Source of the DNA: an uncultured Corynebacterium sp.
GTDB taxonomy: Bacteria > Actinomycetota > Actinomycetes > Mycobacteriales > Mycobacteriaceae
Assembly (NCBI GenBank): GCA_946223355.1
Contig: CAMIPB010000008.1
Coordinates: forward strand, 15,607 to 79,606
DNA: 64,000 bases
Direction: 5' to 3'
Below the pieces are notes generated by a model. The model had not been told where the DNA came from and did not search any database. It saw only the letters and a program-made list of their open reading frames with translations. Below are positions 51,605 through 60,355 of the stretch, piece by piece. Both the position numbers and the translations under genes were made by a program. The first letter of the stretch is position 1, and every line of letters starts with the position of its first letter.

Positions 51605-52795
51605 CTAGCTCACACGGCGTTCAGAAAGCTCATCACGAAGCTCACGGCGATTGAGAATAGGTGCCGATGCATCTACTGAGTCCTCGTCATCGCTGATGTA
51701 GCTAACCGGAAGATGGTGGAAATCAACAGAATCATCGTCAGCTTCGACCACAACAGCTCCTGGTCGACGCAGCTTGCGTGGGATCTCTAATTCTTCATCG
51801 CGGGCATTGCGCACTCCTAGACGAGCGCGGCGCAGCTGGTACACGCGGCGGGCACGAAGCTGTTGTTCCTGGCGTACTTGGGTTCGCAAGGCCACGAGGT
51901 ACAACACAGTTATGAGTCCCGCACCAGCTGCCAGTGCCCACACCCAGCTACCGAAGATTATGCCCAGGGCAACGACAACCACATCAACCACTGCCAACGA
52001 CATCAGCGTGCGCTGACGACGCTCGTAGCGAGTCGCAGAGTTTTGCTTGTCCGCAACCGGATCCCATCCGCCACGGCCGCGGCGTCGTTGTGCAAACGCC
52101 AGCTCTTCATCGGTCAAATCTGTGTCGTGTGCTTCTTTTAAGCCCTTAGATTCAGCACGCTTATGCTCCGCGGATTCATCTTCTAGCTCTTCCAGATCCC
52201 GTGCATCATCTTCGCTCTTTACCTCGACTTCCGTCGCGGCTTTCTTCCCGGCTTCTTCGTTAGCGTCCTTGTTGTCATTCGCGTCTTCGACATCATGGTC
52301 GTTCGCCCCTGGATACATCAAGTCAACAGGGGAGGTAAAAGACTCATCGATGGAATATGCCTCCACCGGACCGCTGTTTTCCTCCGAAGATTCCCCTTCT
52401 TCCTCTACTTCAGCTGTGTCGGCTGCCTGATCTTCGGCATCATTATCAGAAGCATCGATTTCAGGAGTTTCCACAATTACTTCGCCTTCAACAACATCCT
52501 GGCGAGGCTGCTTAAGATCATCGATAAGCTCGTACTCATCATCGGTATCTGCATCGACTTCAGCTACCAAGGTGTCCAAGTCCTGGTCAGCATCGCGGTG
52601 GGTGTGGATATCTGCAGCACTAACCTTTGGCCGGCGAGCCACAGGAACCTCACCAGCATCGCCTTCAAAGAGCACGCGAGTTTGGTCATATGCCTCACCT
52701 GAGCGGCGGATCGGACGCTGTCCGCGCAGAAGAATCGGAGCGAGCACAAATAGCCACACCACGATAATCAAAACGATGGTTACGCCTGGGGACAC
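51605..52795 (-). CDS. glpR: GlpR, membrane receptor of the gephyrin-like division protein Glp
   Basis: 396 aa. An N-terminal membrane helix (TIVLIIVVWLFVLAPILL) is followed by RGQRPIRRSGEAYDQTRVLF, a long acidic, Glu/Asp/Ala-rich disordered stretch to about residue 245, a further pair of helices (SLAVVDVVVVALGIIFGSWVWALAAGAGLITVLYLVAL) and a basic C-terminal tail. The gene order galU-glp-rimJ-glpR equals Rv0993-Rv0996, and in C. glutamicum this receptor links the FtsZ-binding protein Glp to polar growth. GTG 52795 is preferred over GTG 52813. Confidence 0.85.
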   Translation of the reverse strand: MSPGVTIVLIIVVWLFVLAPILLRGQRPIRRSGEAYDQTRVLFEGDAGEVPVARRPKVSAADIHTHRDADQDLDTLVAEVDADTDDEYELIDDLKQPRQDVVEGEVIVETPEIDASDNDAEDQAADTAEVEEEGESSEENSGPVEAYSIDESFTSPVDLMYPGANDHDVEDANDNKDANEEAGKKAATEVEVKSEDDARDLEELEDESAEHKRAESKGLKEAHDTDLTDEELAFAQRRRGRGGWDPVADKQNSATRYERRQRTLMSLAVVDVVVVALGIIFGSWVWALAAGAGLITVLYLVALRTQVRQEQQLRARRVYQLRRARLGVRNARDEELEIPRKLRRPGAVVVEADDDSVDFHHLPVSYISDDEDSVDASAPILNRRELRDELSERRVS

Positions 52796-52925
52796 TCTTG
52801 CTCTACCTTCCACAAATTGCGTGCATTAACTGAATACAGAGTAGCCAGAATCATAAGAATTCTTGCCCCGCCACGCCCCTTATCAGGAAACATTTAAAGT
52901 CACCACGCCCCTTGTTAGTGACGAC

Positions 52926-53639
52926 CTAAATAAGCTTTCCGGACTGCTTTAACCGCCCAACACACGTAGATTTATAGTCATCTCGATTTAGCGCCATAAG
53001 GAAATGGTCTTCCCAGCGGCCGTTGATGTGCAAATTTCTGCGCAAATATCCTTCTTCAAAAAAACCATTAGTCCTCAGCACCGCACCAGAGGCTGGGTTT
53101 CCGGGCATATAGGTGGCAGTGACTCTGTGAAGTCCTACACGCTTAAAAGCATGGTCTGTACCTAGAGCGCAGGCGGCCGTCGCCACGCCCGCCCCCATGA
53201 ACATGGAATGCACCCAATATCCAATCCAGCATTCTCGCAGGCCACCGTGTTGGATATTGCCCAAGGTCACTTGTCCCGCAAACTGACTGCCAACTTCAAT
53301 AACGAAGGGTATGAGGTCACCTTCTTGGGCACCTCGGCGGATAAAAGAAAAGTGGCGGCGCCAATTTGTCACCGAGTGTGTGGTTTCCCAGTCATCAGGA
53401 GGCGTGGGTTCAACAGGTCGTAGCCATGCTTCATCTACTAAGCGGGTAGCACGCCACTGTTCGCAATCTGAAAATAGCAGTGGACGTAGTCGTAGGCGTT
53501 CGCCGCGGGGAAATACAGGCGACGGTGCCAGAATTACTTCCGGTGTTGCTTCAGGCCAGCCGGGATGGAGAGGGTGCCTATCTCTTGTCGAAGGTCCCGC
53601 AACTTTGCGCGCGGAAAGACCAAACATGTTGTACATCAA
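52926..53639 (-). CDS. rimJ: RimJ/RimL-type GNAT acetyltransferase
   Basis: 237 aa. LRLRPLLFSDCEQWRATR at the N-terminal GNAT strand, IGYWVHSMFMGAGVATAACALGTDHAF with the acetyl-CoA loop, and NPASGAVLRTNGFFEEGYLRRNLHINGRWEDHFL are typical of RimJ-like protein N-acetyltransferases. The substrate could be a ribosomal protein N-terminus or a neighbour-encoded division protein (inference from the fixed position between glp and glpR). A 130-bp gap to glpR holds no gene. Confidence 0.88.
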   Translation of the reverse strand: MMYNMFGLSARKVAGPSTRDRHPLHPGWPEATPEVILAPSPVFPRGERLRLRPLLFSDCEQWRATRLVDEAWLRPVEPTPPDDWETTHSVTNWRRHFSFIRRGAQEGDLIPFVIEVGSQFAGQVTLGNIQHGGLRECWIGYWVHSMFMGAGVATAACALGTDHAFKRVGLHRVTATYMPGNPASGAVLRTNGFFEEGYLRRNLHINGRWEDHFLMALNRDDYKSTCVGRLKQSGKLI

Positions 53640-53660
53640 GAACCTTTGCGTTCAGGTCTT

Positions 53661-55007
53661 CTAACTTCCGGGCGCCAAGAACAAAACGTCAACAATGTCT
53701 CCTGGGCGTACATCAGTCACATCTTCTGGAATACGGACCATTGCGTTAGCCTCCGCCAGTCCAGCCAACAGGTGTGCCGGAGCACCGACTGCACCGCCGA
53801 GTCCTTCAACAAGGTAATCCGCAGTTTCTGCATCTCGCATGAGCCGCGCACGGATATATCCGCGGCGTCCAGGTCGGGAGTCAATGTGGTTCAAAGCTCG
53901 TGCACGTACCACCTTGCGGTTCGCCTGGCGCTTACCAAGGGAAACCCGGATTAGTGGCCGGATGAATACTTCGAAAATCACCAGAGCCGAAACCGGGTTG
54001 GACGGCACTAAAAACGTAGGAATACGTTCGGCGCCAAGTAGTCCGAAGCCCTGTACAGAACCGGGATGAGTAGCCACACGCGTGGTATCAATATCCCCTA
54101 GCTCGGCCAATACATCAGCCATGACCTTGGCACCTTGACCACCAACAGCACCAGAAACAATGAGCACTTCGCTGCGCCCAATGTGGGTTTCCAGCAATTC
54201 CTTAATTTTTCGCGGCTCGCCTTCCGCGATACCTACGCGCGTTACTTCAGCTCCAGCTTCCTTTGCCGCGGAAGCTAGCGAATACGAGTTAACGTCAAAG
54301 ACCTGACCCAAACCTGGTTCGCGGTCAATATCTACCAGTTCACGTCCAAAGGACACGACGGTCACCCGTGGCCGTGGGTAGACCAAGACTTTCTCCCGGC
54401 CAACTGCAGCTAGCAGGCCAATCTGGGCTGGCCCCAGCACTGTTCCTGAGGTAACAGCAACATCACCTGGTTGAATATCGTCCCCAACGCGGCGGACAAA
54501 GTCACCACTTCGCACCGGTCGGTGTGCCACCACACGTTTTTTACCGCGGTCTGTCCACTCGAGCGGCAGGACAGCGTCGGCAAGCGTGGGCAACGGTGCC
54601 CCAGTATGAACCCGCACCGCCTGCTTCGGCTGTAGGCGCAAAGGCTGACGCGAGCCTGCGGGAACCTCACCGACAACTGGCAGTGAACGTTCTGCCGGAG
54701 TAGCCGTCTGCGCACTATCTTGTGCGTTGGCTACTATTTCCGATTCTGCATCCGGATGGTTGACAGGATCGTCATTTTCGCCCGCACCGGGGCGCGGCCG
54801 GCGTCGTAGTCCGCGCTCTCCCCCAATGTCCACGGCGCGGACCGCATATCCGTCGATGGCAGCCTGCGGGAAACCCGGCAGCGGCTGATGCGCCTGGACT
54901 TCCTCCGCACACATCAAACCCAACGCATTAGCTATGGCGATACGGACAGGCTCAGGTCGCACAGCGGCATCAAGAATGATGGCCAACTGTTCATCGACGG
55001 AACGCAT
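53661..55007 (-). CDS. glp: Gephyrin-like protein Glp (MoeA homologue)
   Basis: 448 aa of the MoeA/gephyrin fold: the N-terminal MoeA domain (MRSVDEQLAIILDAAV, LPGFPQAAIDGYAV, ...VHTGAPLPTLADAVLPLEW), a MoCF-biosynthesis domain (EVLIVSGAVGGQGAKVMADVL, where moco enzymes have a TGGxSxG-type loop), VATHPGSVQGFG and PSNPVSALVIFEVFIRPL, and a C-terminal MoeA_C domain. In corynebacteria the paralogue beside galU binds FtsZ and GlpR rather than making molybdenum cofactor. ATG 55007 is preceded by GGAG and lies 5 bp after galU. Confidence 0.88.
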   Translation of the reverse strand: MRSVDEQLAIILDAAVRPEPVRIAIANALGLMCAEEVQAHQPLPGFPQAAIDGYAVRAVDIGGERGLRRRPRPGAGENDDPVNHPDAESEIVANAQDSAQTATPAERSLPVVGEVPAGSRQPLRLQPKQAVRVHTGAPLPTLADAVLPLEWTDRGKKRVVAHRPVRSGDFVRRVGDDIQPGDVAVTSGTVLGPAQIGLLAAVGREKVLVYPRPRVTVVSFGRELVDIDREPGLGQVFDVNSYSLASAAKEAGAEVTRVGIAEGEPRKIKELLETHIGRSEVLIVSGAVGGQGAKVMADVLAELGDIDTTRVATHPGSVQGFGLLGAERIPTFLVPSNPVSALVIFEVFIRPLIRVSLGKRQANRKVVRARALNHIDSRPGRRGYIRARLMRDAETADYLVEGLGGAVGAPAHLLAGLAEANAMVRIPEDVTDVRPGDIVDVLFLAPGS

Positions 55008-55011
55008 GAAA

Positions 55012-55950
55012 CTACTCCATTTCGGCTTCGTAATCAGCCAGAATCTTCTTAATCTGCTTGTATAGCGCTGGGCCGTACTTTGGATGATGCAAACCAAAAT
55101 CTACGTTAGCCGGAATATAGCCACCTGGGTTGCCTAGATCATGGCGTGTACCTTTGTGCACTACGACGTGTACCGGGTGGCCTTCCTGAATCATCAGCTC
55201 TATGGCATCGGTGAGCTGCAGTTCCCCACCCTTGCCCGGAGTTATACGGCGCAATGCGTCGAACACAGCGACATCCAAAAGGTAGCGGCCAGTAGCCACG
55301 AGAGTCGATGGCGCGTCCGCTGGCTCCGGTTTTTCCACCATTCCAATGACCTTTTTGACCTCATCTGCTGGAAGGCCCGCTACGGCATCGATGTCTTCAA
55401 TATCGAACACGCCGTAGTTGAACGTCTCTTCGCGGGAGACTTCGAACGCGCACAAGACGGAGCCGCCAAGCTCGTCACGAACAGCCGCCATTTTGGCCAT
55501 GACGTCCGCTGGCATCACGATGTCATCCGGAAGCATCACTGCGAAAACTTCCTCGTCCTCGCCCAGTACCTGCTCAGCAAGTCCTACCGCATGACCAAGC
55601 CCTAGAGGCTTCTCCTGTTCAACGGCAATAGGGTGAATGAGCTGATTCGCTCGCGCTACCTTTTCTGCCTGCTCAGTTTTACCGCGTTGGTTAAGGATCT
55701 CAATGAGCTCCGGGAACTGCTCAAAATGACGCATAATTTCCTGCTTATCCGGCGCGGTAATAACAGCCAAACGCTGGGCTCCAAGATCGGACGCTTCAGC
55801 GGCAATCAGTTCAATACCCGGGGTATCCACGACCGGAAGCAGCTCTTTAGGCACCGTTTTTGTTGCTGGCAAGAAGCGGGTTCCCATTCCTGCCGCAGGA
55901 ACAACAACGGTGCGGACCCCATGCGAGGTCATCTGCTCTGGTTTTTCCAT
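55012..55950 (-). CDS. galU: UTP--glucose-1-phosphate uridylyltransferase
   Basis: Forms UDP-glucose for galactan, trehalose and glycolipid synthesis. 312 aa. PAAGMGTRFLPATKTVPKELLPVVD binds nucleotide and Mg; EKPLGLGHAVGLAEQVLGEDEEVFAVMLPDDI and GMVEKPEP complete the active site. UDP-glucose is also the precursor used by the SQD1-type enzyme at 24976. It heads the galU-glp-rimJ-glpR operon and diverges from the folate gene. Confidence 0.95.
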   Translation of the reverse strand: MEKPEQMTSHGVRTVVVPAAGMGTRFLPATKTVPKELLPVVDTPGIELIAAEASDLGAQRLAVITAPDKQEIMRHFEQFPELIEILNQRGKTEQAEKVARANQLIHPIAVEQEKPLGLGHAVGLAEQVLGEDEEVFAVMLPDDIVMPADVMAKMAAVRDELGGSVLCAFEVSREETFNYGVFDIEDIDAVAGLPADEVKKVIGMVEKPEPADAPSTLVATGRYLLDVAVFDALRRITPGKGGELQLTDAIELMIQEGHPVHVVVHKGTRHDLGNPGGYIPANVDFGLHHPKYGPALYKQIKKILADYEAEME

Positions 55951-56028
55951 GCAAGTGACCTTACCTGTTGGGCACCCCTCTCTTGTGCAGCGCTACGCCT
56001 TAAGACTGCGATTGTTTAACATTGATAT

Positions 56029-56679
56029 ATGGAACGACGCATGGACCCCAGTGAAGATTTAGAACCAATTAGTGCAGCAAAAAAGGCCGCCCGGAAGCAG
56101 TTACGCAAGGCTCGGGCAGAGCGTACCCCTGAGGAACGCAGCCGCCTCAATGCCATTCTTATCTCCAACATTTGTGAGCTTCTTAATCACTACAAAGCTG
56201 ATCTTGCCACAGATAAGAGTGTCGCAACTGCGCACACCCATTTGACTGTCGCGGCTTATGACCCGCTACCTAATGAGCCGGGTGGCCCAGAGCTCGTGGA
56301 GCGTTTGGCGCAGGTCTGCGATACTGTGTGGCTCCCCATCACGGAAGACAACGGGCGTTTGAGCTGGACTGAGTTTACTGGACGCGAAAATATGGTCCTG
56401 GGAGCCATGGGCATCAAGGAACCCGCTGGGCCACGTCATACAAGTGAAATCCTCGCGTCCTGCAATGTCATCTTAGTCCCGGCAATGGGCACGAACTCCG
56501 CAGGTCAACGCATGGGCAAGGGCGGAGGGTTTTATGACCGCGCTTTGGAGCGACTCAGCACACCACCGTTGCGTGTGGCCGTGCTTTTCGACGGTGAGAT
56601 TGTCCCCGATCTTCCCATGCAGCCTCATGATGCAACGATGGACTGTGCAGTCACGCCCTCTGGAGTGACTTATTTTTAG
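56029..56679 (+). CDS. 5-formyltetrahydrofolate cyclo-ligase
   Basis: Converts 5-formyl-THF to 5,10-methenyl-THF with ATP. 216 aa. AAKKAARKQLRKARAERTPEER gives the basic N-terminal helix, LPITEDNGRLSWTEF and VPAMGTNSAGQRMGKGGGFYDRAL the substrate and ATP sites. ATG 56029 is in the AT-rich context ATTGATATATGG without a Shine-Dalgarno sequence; ATG 56041 is an alternative. It corresponds to Rv0992c, next to galU in mycobacteria. Confidence 0.92.
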   Translation: MERRMDPSEDLEPISAAKKAARKQLRKARAERTPEERSRLNAILISNICELLNHYKADLATDKSVATAHTHLTVAAYDPLPNEPGGPELVERLAQVCDTVWLPITEDNGRLSWTEFTGRENMVLGAMGIKEPAGPRHTSEILASCNVILVPAMGTNSAGQRMGKGGGFYDRALERLSTPPLRVAVLFDGEIVPDLPMQPHDATMDCAVTPSGVTYF

Positions 56680-56769
56680 CACCTAATCACTAGCCTCCCT
56701 CAAGCGTTCCCTTGCGTTTAAAACGGTCCGGATGGAACCACCACTAGTGCAACGCCGGTCTAACAATGT

Positions 56770-57468
56770 ATGAAGCGCAATAAACTCACCACCATCCTTC
56801 GCCCGGGCCATCGCCGAGCAACGTTTTTGAGGTACGCCCTGGCCTTCTCGCTCGTTCTGTGCGCGGTAGCTTCTGCATTGAGCAGCATGCACGAACACCC
56901 ACGGGTAGCGGTTTTTGCTTCCGACGTCCCTGCAGGAACACGCATTACAGCTTCCGAGGTGGAATACAAACGCCTGCCTAAAGATGCGGTTCCGAAAAAT
57001 GCACACATATCCCTCGATCAGGCAATTAATTCGTACACCATTGCAGCAGCCAATGCTGGAGAAGTATTAACTCCTGGCCGCTTACTCGATCCTAGTAACG
57101 CGCACCCGTTGGTGAGCAATGCCATAGGAAAAACTTTTGGCGATCCGCTTCATCTGGTTCCAGTAAAGATTGCAGAGCCCGATATCATTCCACTTCTTCA
57201 TCATGGGGATACCGTGAGTGTGGTGAGCCATTTTAAAGACGCCAATGGGCGGGTGAACATGGACCGCTCGGCTCATGTCATTTCGCGAGGTGGAACCATT
57301 ATTTCAACACATTCTCCGGAAGTGATCTCCGGGAAAGGCGCTTCCTCAACTATCCTCATCGCCCTCCCACAACACGACGCGCTCCGTGTTGCCAGCGCGT
57401 CCCTTAGCCTTCCGCTCACAGTTGTAGTTACTGGAGAACGCGCTCAGCCTCAGCCCGTAGACGAGTAA
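56770..57468 (+). CDS. SAF-domain membrane-anchored protein
   Basis: 232 aa. One N-terminal membrane helix (FLRYALAFSLVLCAVASALS) is followed by an extracytoplasmic SAF domain (VAVFASDVPAGTRITASEVEYKRLPKDAVPKN), as in CpaB/FlgA-type pilus and flagellar assembly factors, and a beta-rich C-terminal part (ILIALPQHDALRVASASLSLPLTVVV). No pilus genes are nearby. It stands alone between the folate gene and mscL, as in other corynebacteria. Function unknown. Confidence 0.8.
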   Translation: MKRNKLTTILRPGHRRATFLRYALAFSLVLCAVASALSSMHEHPRVAVFASDVPAGTRITASEVEYKRLPKDAVPKNAHISLDQAINSYTIAAANAGEVLTPGRLLDPSNAHPLVSNAIGKTFGDPLHLVPVKIAEPDIIPLLHHGDTVSVVSHFKDANGRVNMDRSAHVISRGGTIISTHSPEVISGKGASSTILIALPQHDALRVASASLSLPLTVVVTGERAQPQPVDE

Positions 57469-57539
57469 TTCTTGTGTCGATTTTCGCTTCCTATGGCGCA
57501 TGTGACGCTTGATCATCTATGGTGAACATGTCACCTACT

Positions 57540-57560
57540 TTGTGTTCTTGGCGAACACAA
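57540..57560 (+). promoter_or_regulatory. Inverted repeat in the mscL leader
   Basis: TTGTGTTC (57540-57547) and GAACACAA (57553-57560) form perfect 8-bp arms around TTGGC, 28 bp before the mscL start. A second symmetric element, GGTGA (57521-57525) and TCACC (57531-57535), lies just upstream. Either could bind a regulator or fold in RNA. Confidence 0.45.
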
Positions 57561-57588
57561 TATTGAGATTTTTGAAAGGTCAGAATCA

Positions 57589-58020
57589 ATGCAGGGATTC
57601 AAAGAATTCATCATGCGCGGCAACGTCATCGAATTGGCAGTTGCAGTCATTATCGGCGGCGCATTCACCGCTATTGTCACCGCGGTAACCGACAGCCTGA
57701 TTAACCCACTCATCGCTTCCTTCGGCTCCGCTGATGTTGGCGGCTTGGGCATTATGCTTAAGGAAGGCAACGAAGCAACCTTCATGGACTTCGGCGCTAT
57801 TATCACCGCAATCATCAACTTCTTGATCATTGCAGCCGTTGTTTACTTCCTCATCGTCATGCCAATGAACAAGCTTAACGACGCACACAAGCGCCGCCAG
57901 GGTATCGATCCGGATGCTGTTGAGCCAACCGAATCCGAGCTTCTCATTGAAATCCGCGACTTGCTTCAGGCTGAACGTGGTATTCAAACCGATACCGGAA
58001 ACAACAATCCCCGCATCTAA
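57589..58020 (+). CDS. mscL: Large-conductance mechanosensitive channel
   Basis: 143 aa emergency osmolyte channel. The N-terminal amphipathic helix and TM1 read MQGFKEFIMRGNVIELAVAVIIGGAFTAIVTAVT; TM2 is AIITAIINFLIIAAVVYFLIVMPMNKL. The C-terminal cytoplasmic helix ends LIEIRDLLQAER. The start has GAAAGG upstream. A strong terminator follows. Rv0985c is the mycobacterial equivalent, next to moaB2/pepD as here. Confidence 0.96.
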   Translation: MQGFKEFIMRGNVIELAVAVIIGGAFTAIVTAVTDSLINPLIASFGSADVGGLGIMLKEGNEATFMDFGAIITAIINFLIIAAVVYFLIVMPMNKLNDAHKRRQGIDPDAVEPTESELLIEIRDLLQAERGIQTDTGNNNPRI

Positions 58021-58053
58021 AGGCAGCAGCTAGCGATGCACTAGCAGCGCCTC

Positions 58054-58093
58054 AGCGCCCACCTCATCCATGATGAGGTGGGCGCTGTTCTTT
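58054..58093. terminator. Terminator after mscL
   Basis: AGCGCCCACCTCATC (58054-58068) and GATGAGGTGGGCGCT (58072-58086) make a perfect 15-bp stem with a 3-nt loop, followed by GTTCTTT. It overlaps the 3' end of the convergent small ORF and can serve both. Confidence 0.85.
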
Positions 58094-58276
58094 ATAAAAC
58101 TCAAGCCCTTCCAGGTCTTCTATTGAAGCTTCACCATCAGTACCTTCAGCTGAATCCTCCAACGGCACTACCCTGTCTCCATCTGTATCAAATGCGGAAA
58201 CAAACTCTGGGCGATCGGCCGTGCGATCATAGTCTTTGCTTTTTGACGCCTTGAAAGCGCGCCTGCGCTTAGCCAT
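58064..58276 (-). CDS. Small basic/acidic hypothetical protein
   Basis: 70 aa, highly charged: a basic N-terminus (MAKRRRAFKASKSKDYDR) and an acidic remainder (DTDGDRVVPLEDSAEGTDGEASIEDLEG). No membrane segment, signal peptide or recognised family. The last codons overlap the mscL terminator stem. It is separated from moaB2 by 51 bp on the same strand. Start ATG 58276 follows GGAGAGGATTTTTC, an acceptable ribosome-binding site. Likely real because of this site and the charge pattern. Confidence 0.6.
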   Translation of the reverse strand: MAKRRRAFKASKSKDYDRTADRPEFVSAFDTDGDRVVPLEDSAEGTDGEASIEDLEGLEFYKEQRPPHHG

Positions 58277-58327
58277 GAAAAATCCTCTCCGCTCTTTCTA
58301 GCACCTAAGCCCCCTTAACGGGATCTC

Positions 58328-58918
58328 TTAAACGCTGTACTTTTGCAGCTGATCAACGATGTGGTGCACGAGTGGAATTACAGTAGCCATTCCATCTCGC
58401 AGTGCGGTTCGGGATGATGCCAGGTTGACCACAACGGTCGAACCAGATACGCCTGATACTCCGCGGGAGGTCCCCGCGTCCAAAGCTGCACAAGCCATAC
58501 CGGAAGAACGAACTGCTTGGGCGATACCCGGAACTTCCATGTCCAATACAGATTGGGTAGCCTCCGGGGTCTTGTCCCGCGGACCAACGCCGGTACCGCC
58601 AACGGTGAGGACCAGATCCACGCCACCTACGACTGCAGTTTCAATAGCTCGACGAATTTTCGCCTTCTTCGAGCGCACAGTAACTACCGCATCAACCTGG
58701 AAGTTTCCTTCCGTGAGCAGCTCAGAAACGAGACGGTTAACTTCCTCTGCAAAGTCTTCAGGATGATCAGTAACAATGACCGCTAGCGCGCGGCGCTGTG
58801 CAGTCAATTCGGATTCCTGCTCACTAGCAATCAGGAAAGCATCATCTGGCTCCGCAACCTCTGCTAAACGCGCTGCAGAGTTAACTGCGGATTCCGGAAG
58901 TTTCGTGGTCTCGTCCAT
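58328..58918 (-). CDS. moaB2: MogA/MoaB-family molybdopterin-binding protein
   Basis: 196 aa. The MoCF domain has LVLTVGGTGVGPRDKTPEATQSVLD, ALDAGTSRGVSGVSGSTVVVNLASSRTAL and a C-terminal helix. The GGTGxGPRD loop of molybdopterin adenylyltransferases is intact. About 40 extra residues precede the domain. It lies next to the MprAB-PepD genes as Rv0984 does in mycobacteria. Cofactor synthesis is the family role; a non-cofactor role is possible as no other moa genes are in the window. Confidence 0.9.
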   Translation of the reverse strand: MDETTKLPESAVNSAARLAEVAEPDDAFLIASEQESELTAQRRALAVIVTDHPEDFAEEVNRLVSELLTEGNFQVDAVVTVRSKKAKIRRAIETAVVGGVDLVLTVGGTGVGPRDKTPEATQSVLDMEVPGIAQAVRSSGMACAALDAGTSRGVSGVSGSTVVVNLASSRTALRDGMATVIPLVHHIVDQLQKYSV

Positions 58919-58991
58919 GTCAGTGGCTCATTCCTTTTCTCATTCAGGGCGAATTTAACAGAGCGGAGGATTTTGTGTTGTGAATAGTAAC

Positions 58992-60293
58992 TTACTCGTC
59001 CGAGAGTGTTACCTCTACCTGTCGGGAATCTTGTTCGCCTTGTTTTGTAACTTCCAAGGTCACGGTCTCACCAAAATTCTGGCTGCGCGTGGCGGCGATG
59101 AGTGAATCAGCACTGTCAACGATACGGTCACCGAGCTTGGTCACTACATCACCCGGCTCAATTCCGGCACGTCCGGCAGGTCCGTTGGGATCAACGTCGA
59201 CAACTAGCGCACCACTGTGCTGCTGATCGCGCGCATCAACTTGGACACCCAGCATAGGTTGGGTGGCTTTACCCTCATTGATGAGCTGGTCAGCTACTCG
59301 CTTGGCAAATTTGGACGGAATTGCAAAGCCCAAACCAATAGAGCCTGCTTCTTGCCCACCAGAGGACAACGCCGCAATAACCGAGTTCATGCCCACCAGG
59401 TTGCCGTTCATGTCCACCAGCGGCCCACCAGAGTTGCCTGGGTTTACTGCGGCGTCGGTCTGGATGGCGTCGATAAGCGAAGACTGTCCTCCGCCTTGTG
59501 CCGCGCGCACCGGCCTGTTTAGTGCTGAGACGATTCCGCTCGTGACAGTCGCGTTCAATCCCAAAGGAGATCCGATGGCGACCACTTGCTGACCAACGGC
59601 AAGGGTGTCTGAGTCTCCGAACTCTAGGGTAGGTAAACCTGACGCATTCTCAATCTTGATGACACCCACATCTGTATTCGCATCAGAAGCGACGTATTTC
59701 GCGGGCTTGCGGCTACCGTCATTCATAGTGACTTGAATCTGTCCATTTTTGCCAGCTTCGACAACGTGGTGATTAGTGAGAACGTAGCCGTCTTCAGAAA
59801 TGATGGATCCTGATCCTTCTGCTACCCCGCGGCTACCTGCCACTTGAATTGAAACGACAGCAGGCACAACCCTCTCTGCGACAGATTCAACGCTGCCGGA
59901 AGGAGCCTCTGAATGCGATGTGTTATTCATTGGCCGTTTTAGAGCCTCATTGACCGTCGAGGTATCCGAAACCGAATTACCGCCACGATCACTGAGCGCC
60001 AACGCAGTGATTGTTCCTGTTGCAACTGATCCAGTCAGCATGAGAGCCAAGGCTGTCATCAATCCGACAGACCTCTTTGTTTTAGTTGGCGTACTAGGCT
60101 GCTCATCCATCGGCCCTGGCTGCCACAAAGGTGCTTGCCGCCGGTCATAGGTTGGACCTTGCTGTTCCTGTGGCTGCCCCCAGCCCCCTTGATATGTGGC
60201 AGACTGAGCCGCGTATGGATTCCGCCTCTCAGGTTGAGGCGATTGCGCAGACCCCTGCGCCGAATCACTATCTTCGAAAGTCATAGAGTCCAT
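58992..60293 (-). CDS. pepD: HtrA-like serine protease (PepD)
   Basis: Membrane-anchored envelope protease/chaperone, 433 aa. A Pro/Gln-rich cytoplasmic N-terminus (~1-72), a membrane helix (VGLMTALALMLTGSVATGTITALAL), a trypsin-like domain with the triad LTNHHVVEAG (His), ANTDVGVIKIE (Asp) and VNPGNSGGPLVD (Ser), and a C-terminal PDZ domain (VDVDPNGPAGRAGIEPGDVVTKLGDRIVDSAD). It follows mprB after 62 bp and is the known target and modulator of the MprAB system. ATG 60293 or 60284 may be the start. Confidence 0.94.
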   Translation of the reverse strand: MDSMTFEDSDSAQGSAQSPQPERRNPYAAQSATYQGGWGQPQEQQGPTYDRRQAPLWQPGPMDEQPSTPTKTKRSVGLMTALALMLTGSVATGTITALALSDRGGNSVSDTSTVNEALKRPMNNTSHSEAPSGSVESVAERVVPAVVSIQVAGSRGVAEGSGSIISEDGYVLTNHHVVEAGKNGQIQVTMNDGSRKPAKYVASDANTDVGVIKIENASGLPTLEFGDSDTLAVGQQVVAIGSPLGLNATVTSGIVSALNRPVRAAQGGGQSSLIDAIQTDAAVNPGNSGGPLVDMNGNLVGMNSVIAALSSGGQEAGSIGLGFAIPSKFAKRVADQLINEGKATQPMLGVQVDARDQQHSGALVVDVDPNGPAGRAGIEPGDVVTKLGDRIVDSADSLIAATRSQNFGETVTLEVTKQGEQDSRQVEVTLSDE

Positions 60294-60355
60294 TGTGCAT
60301 CAAACTTCTGGATGATGCCTGTTAGGGTCCTGTATGACCGCTTTGGGTGCTTGTT

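Noticed and set aside
57521..57535. GlxR site upstream of mscL (GGTGA-TCACC)
   Set aside because: The spacer is 5 rather than 6 bp and the outer bases do not fit TGTGA; kept only as a generic symmetric element.
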